From Tricholoma matsutake (Eukaryota; Basidiomycota; Agaricomycetes; Agaricales; Tricholomataceae), in contig AP026540.1 in assembly GCA_026075535.2 (NCBI GenBank), positions 7,750,001-7,814,000 on the forward strand: a stretch of DNA of 64,000 nt, given 5' to 3'. The notes under the pieces were generated by a model. It had not been told where the DNA came from. It ran no database searches and worked only from the letters and a program-made list of their open reading frames with translations. The stretch's first letter is position 1, and every line of letters starts with the position of its first letter. Positions 33,600 to 45,177 of the stretch are shown here, in pieces. A program made the translations under genes and the position numbers.

Positions 33600-34005
33600 A
33601 TGCCAGTTCGACTTCGATTTGCCCTTCATGGCACACGCCACAAACGCGTCTTTCACCTGGTCGCTATTCACAAAAGTCAGCGACGTGATGCGAAGCCCAC
33701 AGAGACCTTGGGGATCTACAATCCGCATATGACAAACGGCCAGACACACAAAACAATCGAGTGGAGTGTTGACAGAATACGTTACTGGTTACATGTCGGG
33801 GCCGTACCTAGCAAATCAGTCTCAAAGCTACTTGAAATGGTGAGTCGCCATCTCCTTCACATCGTTTGCGCTGACGTTAGTACAGGGCAATATTTTGAAA
33901 AAACCGTCTCGTCCCAAAGCCAGCAATCTACAGAGCTCCACTGCAGCTTCGTCTCTTGCAAGAGCAGCGCCCCAACCCCATTCGAATACATCTGACTCTG
34001 TGTAA
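33600..34005 (+). CDS. MRPS16: Mitochondrial small-subunit ribosomal protein bS16m
   Basis: Bacterial-type S16 of the mitochondrial 30S-like subunit. Two exons: 33600-33839 and 33886-34005; 119 aa. The S16 fold covers residues 1-85: VRLRFALHGTRHKR start, DAKPTETLGIYNP, and DRIRYWLHVGAVPSKSV near the end. A fungal Ser/Pro-rich tail of about 35 residues follows. The protein begins directly with the S16 fold, as in many fungal homologues, without a long presequence. The gene ends 147 bp from the convergent acyl-CoA-binding protein gene. Confidence 0.93.
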
Positions 34006-34152
34006 TATGTGCACTCGAAGCTTAGAAGAAAATACGAGGTCCTTGTGTTGAAGCGCTACGGTTGTGCATGCGAATAGTGTGCGGACAGGTCTGATCAGAT
34101 TGCAAGATTATATACGTATGTTGTACTAATGATACAGGGAAGCGAGCACCCC

Positions 34153-35018
34153 TTAAGGCGGCAATGCTAGATACTTCTGAATATCATCATGACCGGCAAC
34201 ATGGGCTAGCTCAATTGCACAGAAACCGTCAGGATCCTGGGCGTTTGTAATAATTGATGATATCCTGTGGTATTGGACTAAGTTAGATCTCACCTTGATC
34301 GTAGCATCAGCACCTTTGCCGAGGAGGATCTGAACGACAGCGAGGTTTCCCCTGTCGCATGCAAGATGAAGGGGTGTGTATCCCTGTGAATTTGTGAGCT
34401 AGTAGGAATATGAAAAGATAAGACTAGACTTACAAATTCGTCTAATTCATTCACATTCGTTGTTGGATTGTTTTCCAATAGAGTAGACAGCGCAGAAGCA
34501 TCATTGGAGATGGCAAGCCCATGCATACTTTCGTCTGGTTCTTGTACCAGGGGAAGCATGGTGCTGACTGTTCCACCCATTCCCCTGCTGCCAGTACCAG
34601 CATTGCGATATGACTTTGGAGTATCATCTTCTTCCCAGGTACCTGATAGAGTACCTTTATCTTTTGGTGCTTGTGTAACGACATCTTCCGCCCATCCAAG
34701 GCTCCTTGCGATCTCGAGATAACGATGCTCTGCATCCTCGCATTGGACGAAGGCCCTGCCGGCCGAAGTCCAAGCATCCCACTTGGCTCGCCCTATCATA
34801 TCAAAGATAGACGGTCGAGAAGTAGAAGGCGCCATCGCGACCGTGATGCATTTGAACAAGCCATATAGCTGTGCCGATGTTCACTCTAATCAGGACTTTT
34901 AACAGTACGGAGCTCGAAGAGATTCAGAGACCTCAAGTTTGATTGCCGTCGAAACGTTGGATAGCGAAGACGCATCTGATAAATAAGCTGCAGCATGGTC
35001 GAACTTGGATGTAGGCAT
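34153..35018 (-). CDS. Acyl-CoA-binding protein with ankyrin repeats (ACBD6-like)
   Basis: Binds medium- to long-chain acyl-CoA esters; the ankyrin part likely mediates protein contacts. Four exons on the minus strand: 34932-35018, 34434-34868, 34294-34383, 34153-34236; 231 aa. The ACB domain covers residues about 4-95: KFDHAAAYLSD, LYGLFKCIT, then SIFDMIGRAKWDAW with the conserved Lys-Trp. Two ankyrin repeats follow (AISNDASALSTLLENN; GYTPLHLACDRGNLAVVQILL) and the C-terminus has DGFCAIELAHVAGHDDI. The usual YKQATVG acyl-CoA loop reads YGLFKCITVAM here, a divergence worth noting. Starts 75 bp downstream of the LSC1 stop, same strand. Confidence 0.88.
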
Positions 35019-35093
35019 TTGGAAAACTCATACATTCCACAATAATTTAAATATGCCGGTTACGTAACTAATGCCTGTCTAATATTGTAAGGT

Positions 35094-36639
35094 CTAAATC
35101 AAACCTGCTGCTTTCATAACCTGTGTTACAACAAGGAAGATTAGCTCATGCAGAGAAGAAGAATATTAGGACCAACCTTGAACATTTCTGAGCCAATCTT
35201 TGCAGGACTGTCTGTCACAACGACTCCCGCCTTTTCCAATGCTTGCACTTTGTCTGCAGCGGCGCCTGGATAAAGTCGCATTTGTTATCAACTAGAGAGG
35301 CAAATGCAAGGTCTTACCTTTACCACCAGAGATGATAGCACCAGCATGTCCCATTCTGCGGCCCGGAGGAGCAGTACGCCCTGCGATAAAGCCGACAATA
35401 GGCTTAGGATGAGCTCTGGTCTTGTTGTAGCGCTCAATGTAGTCAGCAGCTTCCTCTTCCATTGAGCCTCCAATTTCACCAATAATTACAATGCCTGTAC
35501 GGGTGTCTGTTAACTGCGTTAGATCATGGAGCGACAGTGTCCTACCTTCCGTGTTAGGATCATCCAGGAATACTTTGATGACATCAATGTGCTGCGTTCC
35601 AGGGAATGGGTCACCTCCGATGCCCACACATAGGGATTGCCCAAGGCCGACATCTGTGGTTTGAGCGACCGCTTCATAGGTGAGGGTGCCCGATCGTGAC
35701 ACTATACCTTTTCAATTTTGTTTTGGTTACTATCGCGAGTGTAATGTAAACGTAGGACATCAAATACCTATCTTTCCGGGCTTATGTATGTGTCCTGGCT
35801 GAATACCCATTTTGCAACCGAGCGGATTTATGACTGAGCTAGGTAGTCAGAACTGACAGAATGCTCTCAGATGGCACCCATGCAACTACAGAGCATGCAA
35901 TCCAGTGATGAATAGAACTTGCCTCCAGGACAGTTTGGCCCAACAAGTCGAGAACGAGACTGGCTATTGAGGGCATTCATGACCTGGATTCATTGTTTGG
36001 TTCAAAAGAAGAGAAAAGGACAGCGTTAGTAGGCATGTACGCGAACTTCGGACGGAGCACCTACCCTGATTTCATCAGCTTGTGGGATGCCTTCGGTGAT
36101 ACACACTATTAATCCAATTTCATTTTCAATTGCTTCGATTATGGCATCTGCCGCAGAAGGTGGCGGAACATAGAGAACAGATGCATCAGGTTTCGTCGCG
36201 TTGACCGCCTGACAACAGCGCATGTGGTTAGTGGATTACAACGTATAGCGAAACATAACTCACGTCACGAACGCTGCCGAATACAGGCAGGCCAAGGTGT
36301 GTCTGTCCAGCCTTCTTGGGTGACACGCCTCCGACCATTTTAGTGCCATATTCAAGCGCCTCCTTTACATGGAACGTGCCCTGGACGAGATTAAACGTTT
36401 AGAGTTTGTCTAGTGTGGACAGAAAGATTACTTACAGTCTTGCCGGTGAACCCTTGACATATTACTTTGGTATCTTTGTGTACGAGTAGATTTTGTATCG
36501 TATCTGCGTAGCTTTTCCGAGACGCAGATTGAGAGAACGACCGGCGTCCAACTTGAAAAAGAAATAAGCCACGTTAAATCAGAGCCATCGTGAAGACCTC
36601 ACTGCTGTACCATAACGCTTTACCCGCTTGACGAAACAT
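35094..36639 (-). CDS. LSC1: Succinyl-CoA ligase alpha subunit, mitochondrial
   Basis: Alpha subunit of the TCA-cycle enzyme that converts succinyl-CoA to succinate with nucleotide triphosphate synthesis in the mitochondrial matrix. Ten exons: 36624-36639, 36436-36551, 36264-36380, 36065-36208, 35923-35983, 35768-35833, 35546-35707, 35318-35494, 35177-35265, 35094-35120; 324 aa. N-terminal presequence rich in R/S (MFRQA...[13 protein letters not shown]). CoA-binding domain with [12 protein letters not shown]; ligase domain with the phospho-histidine loop [10 protein letters not shown]. The intron after exon 5 starts GC (gcaagt); splicing restores [16 protein letters not shown]. The exon structure is dense for a 1.5-kb gene. 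Confidence 0.95.
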
Positions 36640-36814
36640 GGTTTGGCTTAAGAACAGAGCGTGGTAATGAAAGTGCTTGTTGTTGGAGGCGGATTCAATC
36701 GGAACAAAATACGCGATGTTTGTGCACAAAACTTACACTTAGACTTTGCTTAGACTGACTAAATATACTACCTATGATCATGCCTCAACTCTATTCCTGC
36801 TTGTCATTGTCATC

Positions 36815-39800
36815 CTAACTCTCTACGAGTGCAATACGTCTTCTCTCACGGGCTTTCCGCGACGCCCGGTCGAGGGACAAAATTGCATATTTCACCTTGT
36901 CATAATCGTGACTGTCCAGGGCGCTGGAATATATCAACAATGGTGGCGGTATGTATGTAAAAGGGAGTGGATTTACAAACCTGGTAACGTCCGACAAGAA
37001 TTGTGCTTTTGCTTGGTTCGGCGCAGTCGTTGGCAGCTGTTGTAAGACAAGGGGTAACCAAGACAGCAGCTGTGACGTCCATACAGATGATATGACGCGG
37101 AAGATCGAAACAACAGCCGAAGTTGAATCTTCTGGGAAGTCTCCAACAAGTCCGGACAATAAGTACCCCACAAGTTCGTATCCCTCTTTTTCGAAAAGTT
37201 CTCGGATGGCAGACGCAAAGACAGGAAACTTGGGAGAATGGGTAGGGGTGTTTGACAGAACGCTGTCGTGTGTTAATGTGAGGCGGATGAGGTCTAAAGA
37301 GGCGAATATAATATCAGAATGCACGACAGTGAGGGCAGCCATCGCAGCACGAAATGCGTGAGGAAATGCAGGAGACTGGAAGTATATATCTGGTACAAAT
37401 TCTACCAGCCGCAACAACATCTGCAAAAAGTCTTCCAGAACTATGAACTCGACGGATGAGAATTCTGGGAACCCAAATCAAGCATACGCGAACGCACCAT
37501 CAGGGATGTCGCCGGGTGGCTTTGTCTGCAACAGGGAAACGACTTTATTGGTAGATCGCTCATACATCTCCCGAAAAGCTCCCTGCAAAACCTGGTCGTT
37601 TTTTTCATTTCCGAAACTGCCAATGACTTTGCCAGCAATCCACAAATAACTTGGAAACCCAGTGGCCTCGAAACCCAAGGACATTCTTGCGACTACAGAA
37701 GCTGCCACAGGAAGACTGGCTTCACCGAAGAGGGTAATGCCATGACGAAGAACGCGAGTAGCACGTTCCGCAATGTCATAGCTTGAACCATACTTCAGCA
37801 GGAGAGAATCGAAAACAGCCCAGGCTTCTTGACAGCTGTTCTGACACGCCGACGGTAATTCTTCCCCAAAGCTACGAATAATGTGAAGCATGATTTCGAG
37901 GTTCTCTAATCCGTCTGTAATGTTGAATCGGTCAGAAGGATGAATGATCACACCGTAAGTATACTACATACTGTTCACATTGTGAATTTCTTCCTGTGTG
38001 GCCATAGTTTGTTTATTCGCGACGGCGTGAACTCGGGCAAGAATATCCAAGGAGAAAGTCTTCAGGGATTCGGCTGATCGCTCCATAGGCATAGCAGAAA
38101 TAACATATGCGATAGCCTCATAAACTTGCCGCTTATCATCTTGTGCCAACTTCGACCCCGTAGTGCCGAGGAAACTGTGCAGTGTGGGCAAAAAATCAAC
38201 AAGATGCTGAAGGAAAATGAGTGAGTTGATCGAGTCTTCATTAGAGTCATACCTGTTTACAATCCTGACATAAGTACTTGAGCGCTTGACCCGCAGCGGC
38301 ACAAACTTCAGTATCAGTATCGTCGAATCCGGCAGATATGTATTGAAGCTGGACACTGATGTACGCCGGATGCATGTTAATCCACTCCGTGTAACGTGAA
38401 ATGATGAGAAGCGCGGCGTAACGAACACGGGGGTGCATGGGAAGTGAAGGTATGAGATCCATGATTTTTGGAACGGCTGTGTTGTCTGTAGGGTCTATCT
38501 CAGCTCCCATAGATCTCATCGCAAACAGGGGTGCCTCTATTTCCTGCCAAGAAATTGCGGTAGGACCACGAGAGAGGGCTGTGGTGATCATCTCATACGT
38601 TGCCATCAAACATGTATCTGTCCGAAGAACAAAGCAGCAATCCTTTAGCGTGTCACCCATAACATGCCTGAATGACCGGAAAGCCTCAGCTTCTTGACCA
38701 GTAAGCGAGCCTGACTCCGGAGGAAAATGAAGGTGTCGAATGATCACGTGCATGAGCGCTCGATATGCTTCCAAGAATAGGTGCGAAACCGATGACTTTT
38801 TCCCAATGTTTTGTGCAAGTCGCATCCAAAAGGGAAAAGTGATGGGAACGATGTCGAGGTCCGGATAAGCGGAGCAATCGCCAATGGCCTCGACGATCGG
38901 GAAGAATGTCTCCGTATGTTGTAACAGAAGTAGACGATACGTCTCTCCTGCCTCTGCAAAGATACGTGCATAGCCCCGGATCTTCTCAGGGTCGTCCCTC
39001 TCTTTCAGCAGCTGAGGTCTTAGCGCGATAACTCGCGGAACGATGAGTTCAATGACCGGCATGTTATCATCAATTTCTTGGGTTTCATGGATCAATTCAC
39101 ATATCACATCGACCGCGGCATCGAAAAGTTCGTCGGAGGCCAGGGCTTCGAAAGCATACCCAAAAAGAGGAGTCTCGGCCAGATCAGCTGCATTAACCTC
39201 TCCAGCTACCAGCCAGCTACGGAGGCAATTGAATATTTGGGATTGGACAACCGACGTAACACCTTTACCCTCGTTCATAGAAAAAACCGTCAAGAGTGAC
39301 ACACCACGTACCTGTCGCTTGGATATACATTGATAACAATTCTAGAATTTTCTTCGAGTTATCAGTAAGTAGACGTGCTGCTCTTTCCTTGTACTCGTCA
39401 TCCTGCCAAAGACCATTGTCTGTGGGTGACATAAGGAGGGAGGACACTCACGAACTTACCGTAACAGGAATTTTCGTGTTGCTGTTGAGTTCCTCTGGTA
39501 ACACAGTGAGAAATTGAAGGAGTATTGGTACTGTCGCAGGATTCCTCCCAAATGACTCTATCATCTGTTCGACAGCATTGACCCAGGACGGCATCTGTAG
39601 CGCGATTCCGGCAAGAGCCAAACACAATTGAACGATGATAGTACGAGGACCTGCATGATATCTTTCCAACGCCGTCAACAAGGTGTCTCGAAGAGCAGGT
39701 AGATTTTGCTGATCGACTTGCTGAAGATCGTAAGTTACCTGTATCCAAATGATCAAGGCGTGGAGTGGTGAGCATCTCGATTACTGACTTTTGATCTGAA

Positions 39801-40065
39801 CGTCTGTGCAGCAAACAATTTCGCGCCAAGAGGGGCGTCTGGAGATAAGAGGAGGACATTGCAGGTTGCCCATGCCTCAGGCTAAGGACAAGGAGCGGTT
39901 TTGCACACAGTTAGAGGAGTTGGTTGGGAGCATGGCCACAGGCGAAAGACAATTTACAGAATGCTGGAAATCCTGAAGCCAGGAATTCGCCCTTTCTAGC
40001 GACGGTTTGTCCGGTGCCCTGCTGAATACGTCAAGTGCAGAGAGTAAAGCTTGGATGTCAGTCAT
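36815..40065 (-). CDS. MTR10: Nuclear import receptor of the Mtr10/transportin-3 family
   Basis: Importin-beta-like karyopherin that imports SR/hnRNP-type RNA-binding proteins (yeast Npl3) and takes part in tRNA traffic. Nine exons: 39958-40065, 39789-39881, 39460-39738, 39312-39402, 38253-39262, 37972-38206, 37498-37914, 36981-37440, 36815-36923; 933 aa, the size of TNPO3. It begins MTDIQALLSALDVF and continues with DFQHSPEAW and an exportin-1-like N-terminal domain, then HEAT-type helices throughout. No sequence motif is catalytic. The last intron (36924-36980) is 57 nt and free of stops, so retention would add 19 residues in frame. Confidence 0.93.
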
Positions 40066-40388
40066 ATCAATGAGAATCAAAGGAGTGAATGTCACAGTCA
40101 CAGCCTCGTAACGTGTCATGATCATAAACCATGGTATATTGTCATCACCTACGATAACTTGAGTAAACAAAATGAATCGTACTAAGCGTAATAAAAGCAG
40201 TATAAGAAATATCCGTCCAAAAGAATGTGGGGAGGGGGGGGGGGTGAGAGGATTGGCCAAGATAGAGAAGAAACAGAGATCTGTGACAAGATATATAACG
40301 AAACATATCAAGGTCATCAAGAACTCGGTAGGAGGCCTAGGTACGGAGGAAGCCTTTCTTCCTACCAGTCTGAAAAGGGGATGGCCAA

Positions 40389-42066
40389 TTAGCGATTTAT
40401 AAGACGAGAGCCAAAAGTGCGCACAGAGGCTTTCTCTGGAGTCAACGGCCGACCACTCTCGATTTTCCTCTTTTTATCCTCAAGATCTGCACGCTGCTTC
40501 TCAAGCGCATCCTTCATTTCCTTGTGTCGGGCATAGAGTTCTTCCTCCGACTGCTTGAGCTTGGCCTCTTTCTCTTGTACTTTCTGTTGGAATACCATCT
40601 TCATCTCAGCCTCCATCTTCGCAAGCTTTGCCTCGTGCAGGACACGCTCCTCCTGCATCCTGGCCGCCGGACTAGCAAAAAAAAAGATCAGCATACACCA
40701 CGTTATAGCCATACCCTCATAAAGAGCAACACACTTGATTTCTTTGAACACAGTAGAGTCTTGAGCCACACCCATGCTTAGAAGTTTCTCCGTTCGCCAA
40801 TTCTCATAGAGAACGTCGTTAGTATACTCTCGGAGCTCCTCCATATATGTTCGAACGAGCATCTGGCGAAGCTTGACGAAATCGCAGTGGTCCTCGTTAT
40901 CAACCTCAACAACGCCCCATGGATAAGCGCGACCGCGGACTTGTCGACCATCTGGAGTGTTAACAATTTTGTCCGAGCCCACGACAGCAAACGGTATTTT
41001 GCTTGCAATCTCTTCGGCTTCGGCGATAGTCTCTTCATCTTCGTTATCGTAGGTCGGAGCTTGGAAGATGTGGATATTGTGGTAAGCAATGTCGGAAAGA
41101 ATCTGGTAACTTGAATGAGAAAGACATGATCGAAGGGAAAACAGGGGTATTCACCCGTTCCTTAAACTCCGCAATTTCCTCATCCGTCATTGTATCGGCC
41201 TTAGCAATAACAGGAATCAAGTTGACTTTTGTGTGAAGTCTGCGCATAAACTCGATATCAATCTGTTTCAAACTGTATGACGTGTCAACAAACGAACCAT
41301 CGAGCTTGAAAGGCGAAATAAGGAACTCACGAGTGTCCGGTTGGTTGGATAAAGTAAAGACAAGCGTGTACACGGTTGTCAACGACTTTCATACGGTTAA
41401 CACGATTTTCCTGTTCCAGATACGAATCAAACCGCGACTCGATATTCTCTACAATTGGCTTCCAGCTGTAAGTTTAGAAGATCAGATTGCCACCAGAAGG
41501 TTAAAATAGGCGATAAAGACGTACCTGTCATCATTATTGACAAAATCGCCAAAACCGGGAGTATCGACAACAGTCAAATGAAGTCGAACGCCATTCTCCT
41601 CGATATCTATGGGTAAATAGTTCGCTTACACGTTTGGAAACTGGGCTTATGAGAGTTGAACGAACCTGCACCAATACTCTCGATAGCAACAGTCTTCGGC
41701 CTCTCTGCAGCAGGCGGCAAAGGCTGCTTGGGAGGATAGAGGGTCGTATTAAACAAGGTATTGATCAAAGTAGACTTTCCCAGACCAGACTCGCCTAGAA
41801 AAGCGACGGTGGTTACGTGTCGTCAGACGAAACTAGGGAAGTGACATACCAACGACCATGGCAGTGAACTGGAAGCCCTTCCTCACACTTTTCCTATGAA
41901 CTTGGTTTGGCAGGTTGGCGAAACCTACATATCCCATCAATTTTTTACGAATGACAGAAGAAACGCCAGAGTTGTGCGCGGTTTGAAGGAGAGAAGGACT
42001 GGAACCGTTGGGAAAGCCGTTTGGCGAAAGGTCGCCAGCACGGGATGAAGGGTAGGAGTCGGACAT
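40389..42066 (-). CDS. CDC3: Septin of the Cdc3 class
   Basis: GTP-binding protein that polymerises into septin filaments at the septum, bud neck or hyphal cortex. Seven exons: 41850-42066, 41666-41794, 41525-41606, 41331-41465, 41155-41272, 40735-41102, 40389-40671; 443 aa. A polybasic segment precedes the GTPase ([25 protein letters not shown]). G1 is [10 protein letters not shown]3 DTPGFGD, G4 AKAD. The septin unique element contains [16 protein letters not shown]-terminal coiled coil (about 350-430) is rich in E, K and Q. The last intron (40672-40734) is 63 nt without a stop; retention would insert a hydrophobic segment. The class assignment rests on the N-terminal and coiled-coil sequence. 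Confidence 0.94.
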
Positions 42067-42422
42067 CTATAAGAGAAAAAGGAGGGAATGTGAGGGAGAG
42101 AGGAGAGAAGAGAAAGAAAAAATACTTTTAGGTTGGGCGTAAGAGAAGACGGTCGATGTTGCACTTGTTTGGCTTTGGTGGCACTGACCAATTTCGGGCG
42201 CGGTAGCAAAATCTATCTCTTCCGTTTTAGCATCCATAAACCAAGCGATTCAAGAAAAGTAAAGGACCCAGCTCATTGTAGGCATCATTCTTAAAGGATA
42301 CTCATATCCACACCCCCTTGTTTTATTTTAGCGTCTGTCCAACGTGGTAACAACGTTCCTTGGCCGCATATTGTAGTTCTACACGCTACAGTAAGTTATC
42401 CTCTCGTGCGCCATAAGTACGT

Positions 42423-43070
42423 CTATATCATATCATCACACTCGTCGATATTAATGAAAAGATTGAACATCTCATCTGCTTGCTGTGTATCGAGCATGTT
42501 CGTCCATGCGTATCCATTACACCCCATGAAAATCCATGATTCCTCCTTGGTGTTTCGTTCACGAACCCGTGAGTCTAAGAAGTCAGGTGGAAATCCTGAC
42601 ATCCGTATCGGTGTCAGTGGGCCTCCACTTGATGCCTCCTCCTCACGATCCTGTCCCTGTTGCCCCTTTCCGTGAGCAACCTCTATGCCAATCTTGAGGC
42701 TGGAATATGCGTCGGGAGTAACGCCAGGTATCGCACCGGAGTGGCGATGACTGTCGTAAATTGTTTGTCCTCGTCTCAGTTCCATAGTACCTGGTCTAAA
42801 AATTCTGCCATCCACCCCTCGCAACGTCTCTCCTTTCATGAATGCACCTTTTCCGATGTTCCTGGTGGTGATAGCGCAACCTGGCTTCTGATAGTTATTT
42901 TCCGATTGCCAGTTAATCGATGTGGTGTGATATTGATTCTCTGCTAGCCAGAAGCGACAGGGAAATTGTGCTCGAAGTGTATCTCTGGCATCTGCGACAT
43001 CAATCATGGACGAATGAGAACGACGGTGGCAAGTTCGGTCCATCAAGCAATGCAGGGTATTAGTCCCCAT
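42423..43070 (-). CDS. Hypothetical protein, unrecognised
   Basis: Open frame of 215 codons between the septin and mS35 genes, on the minus strand. No domain, signal peptide or repeat was recognised; it is mildly basic with Gly-rich and Arg-rich stretches (GKGQQGQDREEEASSGG). Upstream, an alternative short exon beginning ATGGCTAGAGC near 43110 could be joined by an intron, so the true start is unclear. It could be a lineage-specific protein or a chance frame. Codon use looks ordinary but was not computed. Confidence 0.4.
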   Translation of the reverse strand: MGTNTLHCLMDRTCHRRSHSSMIDVADARDTLRAQFPCRFWLAENQYHTTSINWQSENNYQKPGCAITTRNIGKGAFMKGETLRGVDGRIFRPGTMELRRGQTIYDSHRHSGAIPGVTPDAYSSLKIGIEVAHGKGQQGQDREEEASSGGPLTPIRMSGFPPDFLDSRVRERNTKEESWIFMGCNGYAWTNMLDTQQADEMFNLFINIDECDDMI

Positions 43071-43364
43071 TCATCAAGGAGCAACGATCACATAAATACT
43101 GGATATGTATGCTCTAGCCATTCCTGTGAAGTGGCACCCTGCCAGTAATTATTGAACAAAGGCTAGCAGACTTTTCATCGTGATAAAGAGGTCTTTATGC
43201 ATCCTGTTGTAACAGTGTTTTCTTTTGTCAATTGAGAAAAGCCGCATGCCGTTTGGCAATTGTCCATGAGAGTTGCTCTTATGTATTAAATTCGTATTAT
43301 GATATTCTTCATATTGGAGATAATGGTTTTGACGATGATGAAAGAGACCGGTCTAGGCATACTA

Positions 43365-44261
43365 CTAAGAGTCTACTTTTGGAACAGATTTGGAACTACG
43401 AGCAGGCAACCACTCTTTGGGAAAATCCAGAATTGATGGCCGTTCAAATATGCGACCACGGAGGTGGTCACCCTTCTTTGTTTTTCGTGCTTTCGTATAA
43501 ACGTGTCGCAGGTCAAGCGGCACCGTATGGAAGGTGTCTTTCGAGTTCTGGGCACTGTATAAGCAACTCCGAAGTGAATTTTCCTGCAGAAACTTACATT
43601 GGCTTCGACAATGAGCCTGTCTAACGTGTCACTGGCCCACTTTAGGTTCATAGCGGGTTTTGGGAAGTCCTCGCAAGATATCTTGATAAACCCATTCTGC
43701 CAAACTTCCAGACCACTGACACCAGCGTCGGCAGGGGGATTGGGCGTCCACCTTGGTCCAGCAAGGAGTTTGATTTTATGAACGGCTTTGGCATCTCGCA
43801 GTGGAAGCTGATCGACTGAGATGACGATTACCCGCTTTGCGGTGACAGGATGGTCTTCTCCTGCATAATCCAGGGAACGAACGATCAAAGGTGTTGTGGA
43901 CGTTGGTGGGATAAATGGCTTGCGATATGCTTTAAGATGTTAGTCATGATGTAGTCAAGGTATGTTCTAAGAAAAACTGACCAACTAGTTTGGGCATCTC
44001 GTGCTCTATAAGCCTAAGATAATACAGAACCTGACGCTGCTGTCGAAGCATAAGATGGCCAGCAGATGCCGAGTCATCATCGTCAAAGTCGTCGTCCAGT
44101 AAGTCAAAGGCCTCGTCAGAGGTGAACACTTCTTCTGTCTTCGTGCGTCTGGCCAGAACTGAAGAAGATGTGGCAAAGCTTCTTCTTGAAGCAGAGAACG
44201 CATTTGCAAAAAGCGGACCTTGCTTTGCGAGCATTTGAAAACAACTTGACTGTAAAACCAT
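43365..44261 (-). CDS. RSM24: Mitochondrial small-subunit ribosomal protein mS35 (Rsm24)
   Basis: Mitochondria-specific protein of the small ribosomal subunit. Three exons: 43982-44261, 43598-43929, 43365-43547; 264 aa. The N-terminus is a presequence (SASRRSFATSSSVLARR). The family core lies at about 115-230: AKRVIVISVDQLPLRDAKAVHKIKLLAGPRW, described here as the RV...V...LPL...HKLKLLAGPR signature, then GFIKISCEDFP and NLKWASDTLDRLI. The C-terminus contains ILDFPKEWLP. Splicing was set by the MPKLVAYRKPF and EANNSKDTF joins. It is divergent from the DUF866 gene, with only 122 bp between the starts, so a shared bidirectional promoter is likely. Confidence 0.9.
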
Positions 44262-44383
44262 TGCTTCGCAGTCGACTCGGTCGAGCGTGTGCGGCCCCAG
44301 CCCACTGCAGCCTTGGCTTTCTTGATCGGAGCAGCAAAGTTGTTATGTTACTCCTAAGTTACAACCGTGACTGATCATTATAC

Positions 44384-45177
44384 CATGGTCGTGAGTTTCC
44401 ATTGTCGATGTCCCAACTTGCTGCTCATTATGTCGCCGTGCATAGCGTTTAAGACTCTCCATTAAAGCTGAACTGGAAAATGCAACCAAGTTAGTTCCTG
44501 CCTCAGATCACTTTGAGTATTTATTCCAAGTAAGCCTCTTCCGTTCGTCGGTGATTCGAGACATCTCACAACACCGCAGGTAAAATGCAACAGCTGCCAT
44601 GAAGTTCATCCGAAACTTGTATCTCTCAACCGCAGAGTACGATTGTCACTCGATCCAGTACCATCTGGTCGATGAATTTTCGACAGGAAGAATATGAACT
44701 CTCTGGCAGCAAAGGAAACACTGCCCATTTCGTATGGCGCTGTGGATCATGTCTGTCTTTCCTTTTACCTCTTGATCGTTCATCGACGACCTCCCTTGTG
44801 GCTTAGGCAAGCGTGAAAGCTCAGCGAAATTTGATCCTTCTCCTTCTCAGCCATATACGGATGAAAATTGCCAGTTCGCACCTCTGTTGGTTATCGAATG
44901 TCGAGGCTTGGAGTTTGTGGGTTTTGATCCCCAAGTAAGTTGATCTTATCAGAAAGGAAATAATATAGTTATTTTGTTTGGCCCAAGGGATTTTGGACGT
45001 GTGTAGGATCTACAGGCAAGGGCTTCTCAGAAGTCGACCTAATGGACGGAGAATGGACTGATTACGACGAAGAAGTTGTCTCGTTTGCATCTCTCATAAA
45101 AATTGCCACTCATTTCATGCCAGGCTAGATTGCCAGTAGGGATTTCTGCCTTTGAGAGTCAATGGACCAGGGCATGA
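44384..45177 (+). CDS. CXXC-type zinc-binding protein (DUF866/CZIB family)
   Basis: Small eukaryotic protein with two CXXC pairs that bind zinc; its cellular role is poorly known. Seven exons: 44384-44389, 44446-44529, 44580-44636, 44687-44750, 44807-44934, 44988-45074, 45124-45177; 159 aa, the family length. Motifs: KCNSCHEVHPK (first CXXC), HFVWRCGSCKRESSA (second CXXC, formed across an intron), VIECRGLEFVGFDP, and the C-terminal GISAFESQW. The first coding exon is six bases (Met-Val). No long open frame shows this gene, so it is easily missed. The start is shared with a divergent promoter to RSM24. Confidence 0.92.

Noticed and set aside
36951..37361. Plus-strand ORF of 136 codons
   Set aside because: Antisense shadow of MTR10 exons 8 and 9.
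42966..43624. Plus-strand ORFs opposite mS35 and the hypothetical ORF
   Set aside because: Antisense frames without domain or splice logic.
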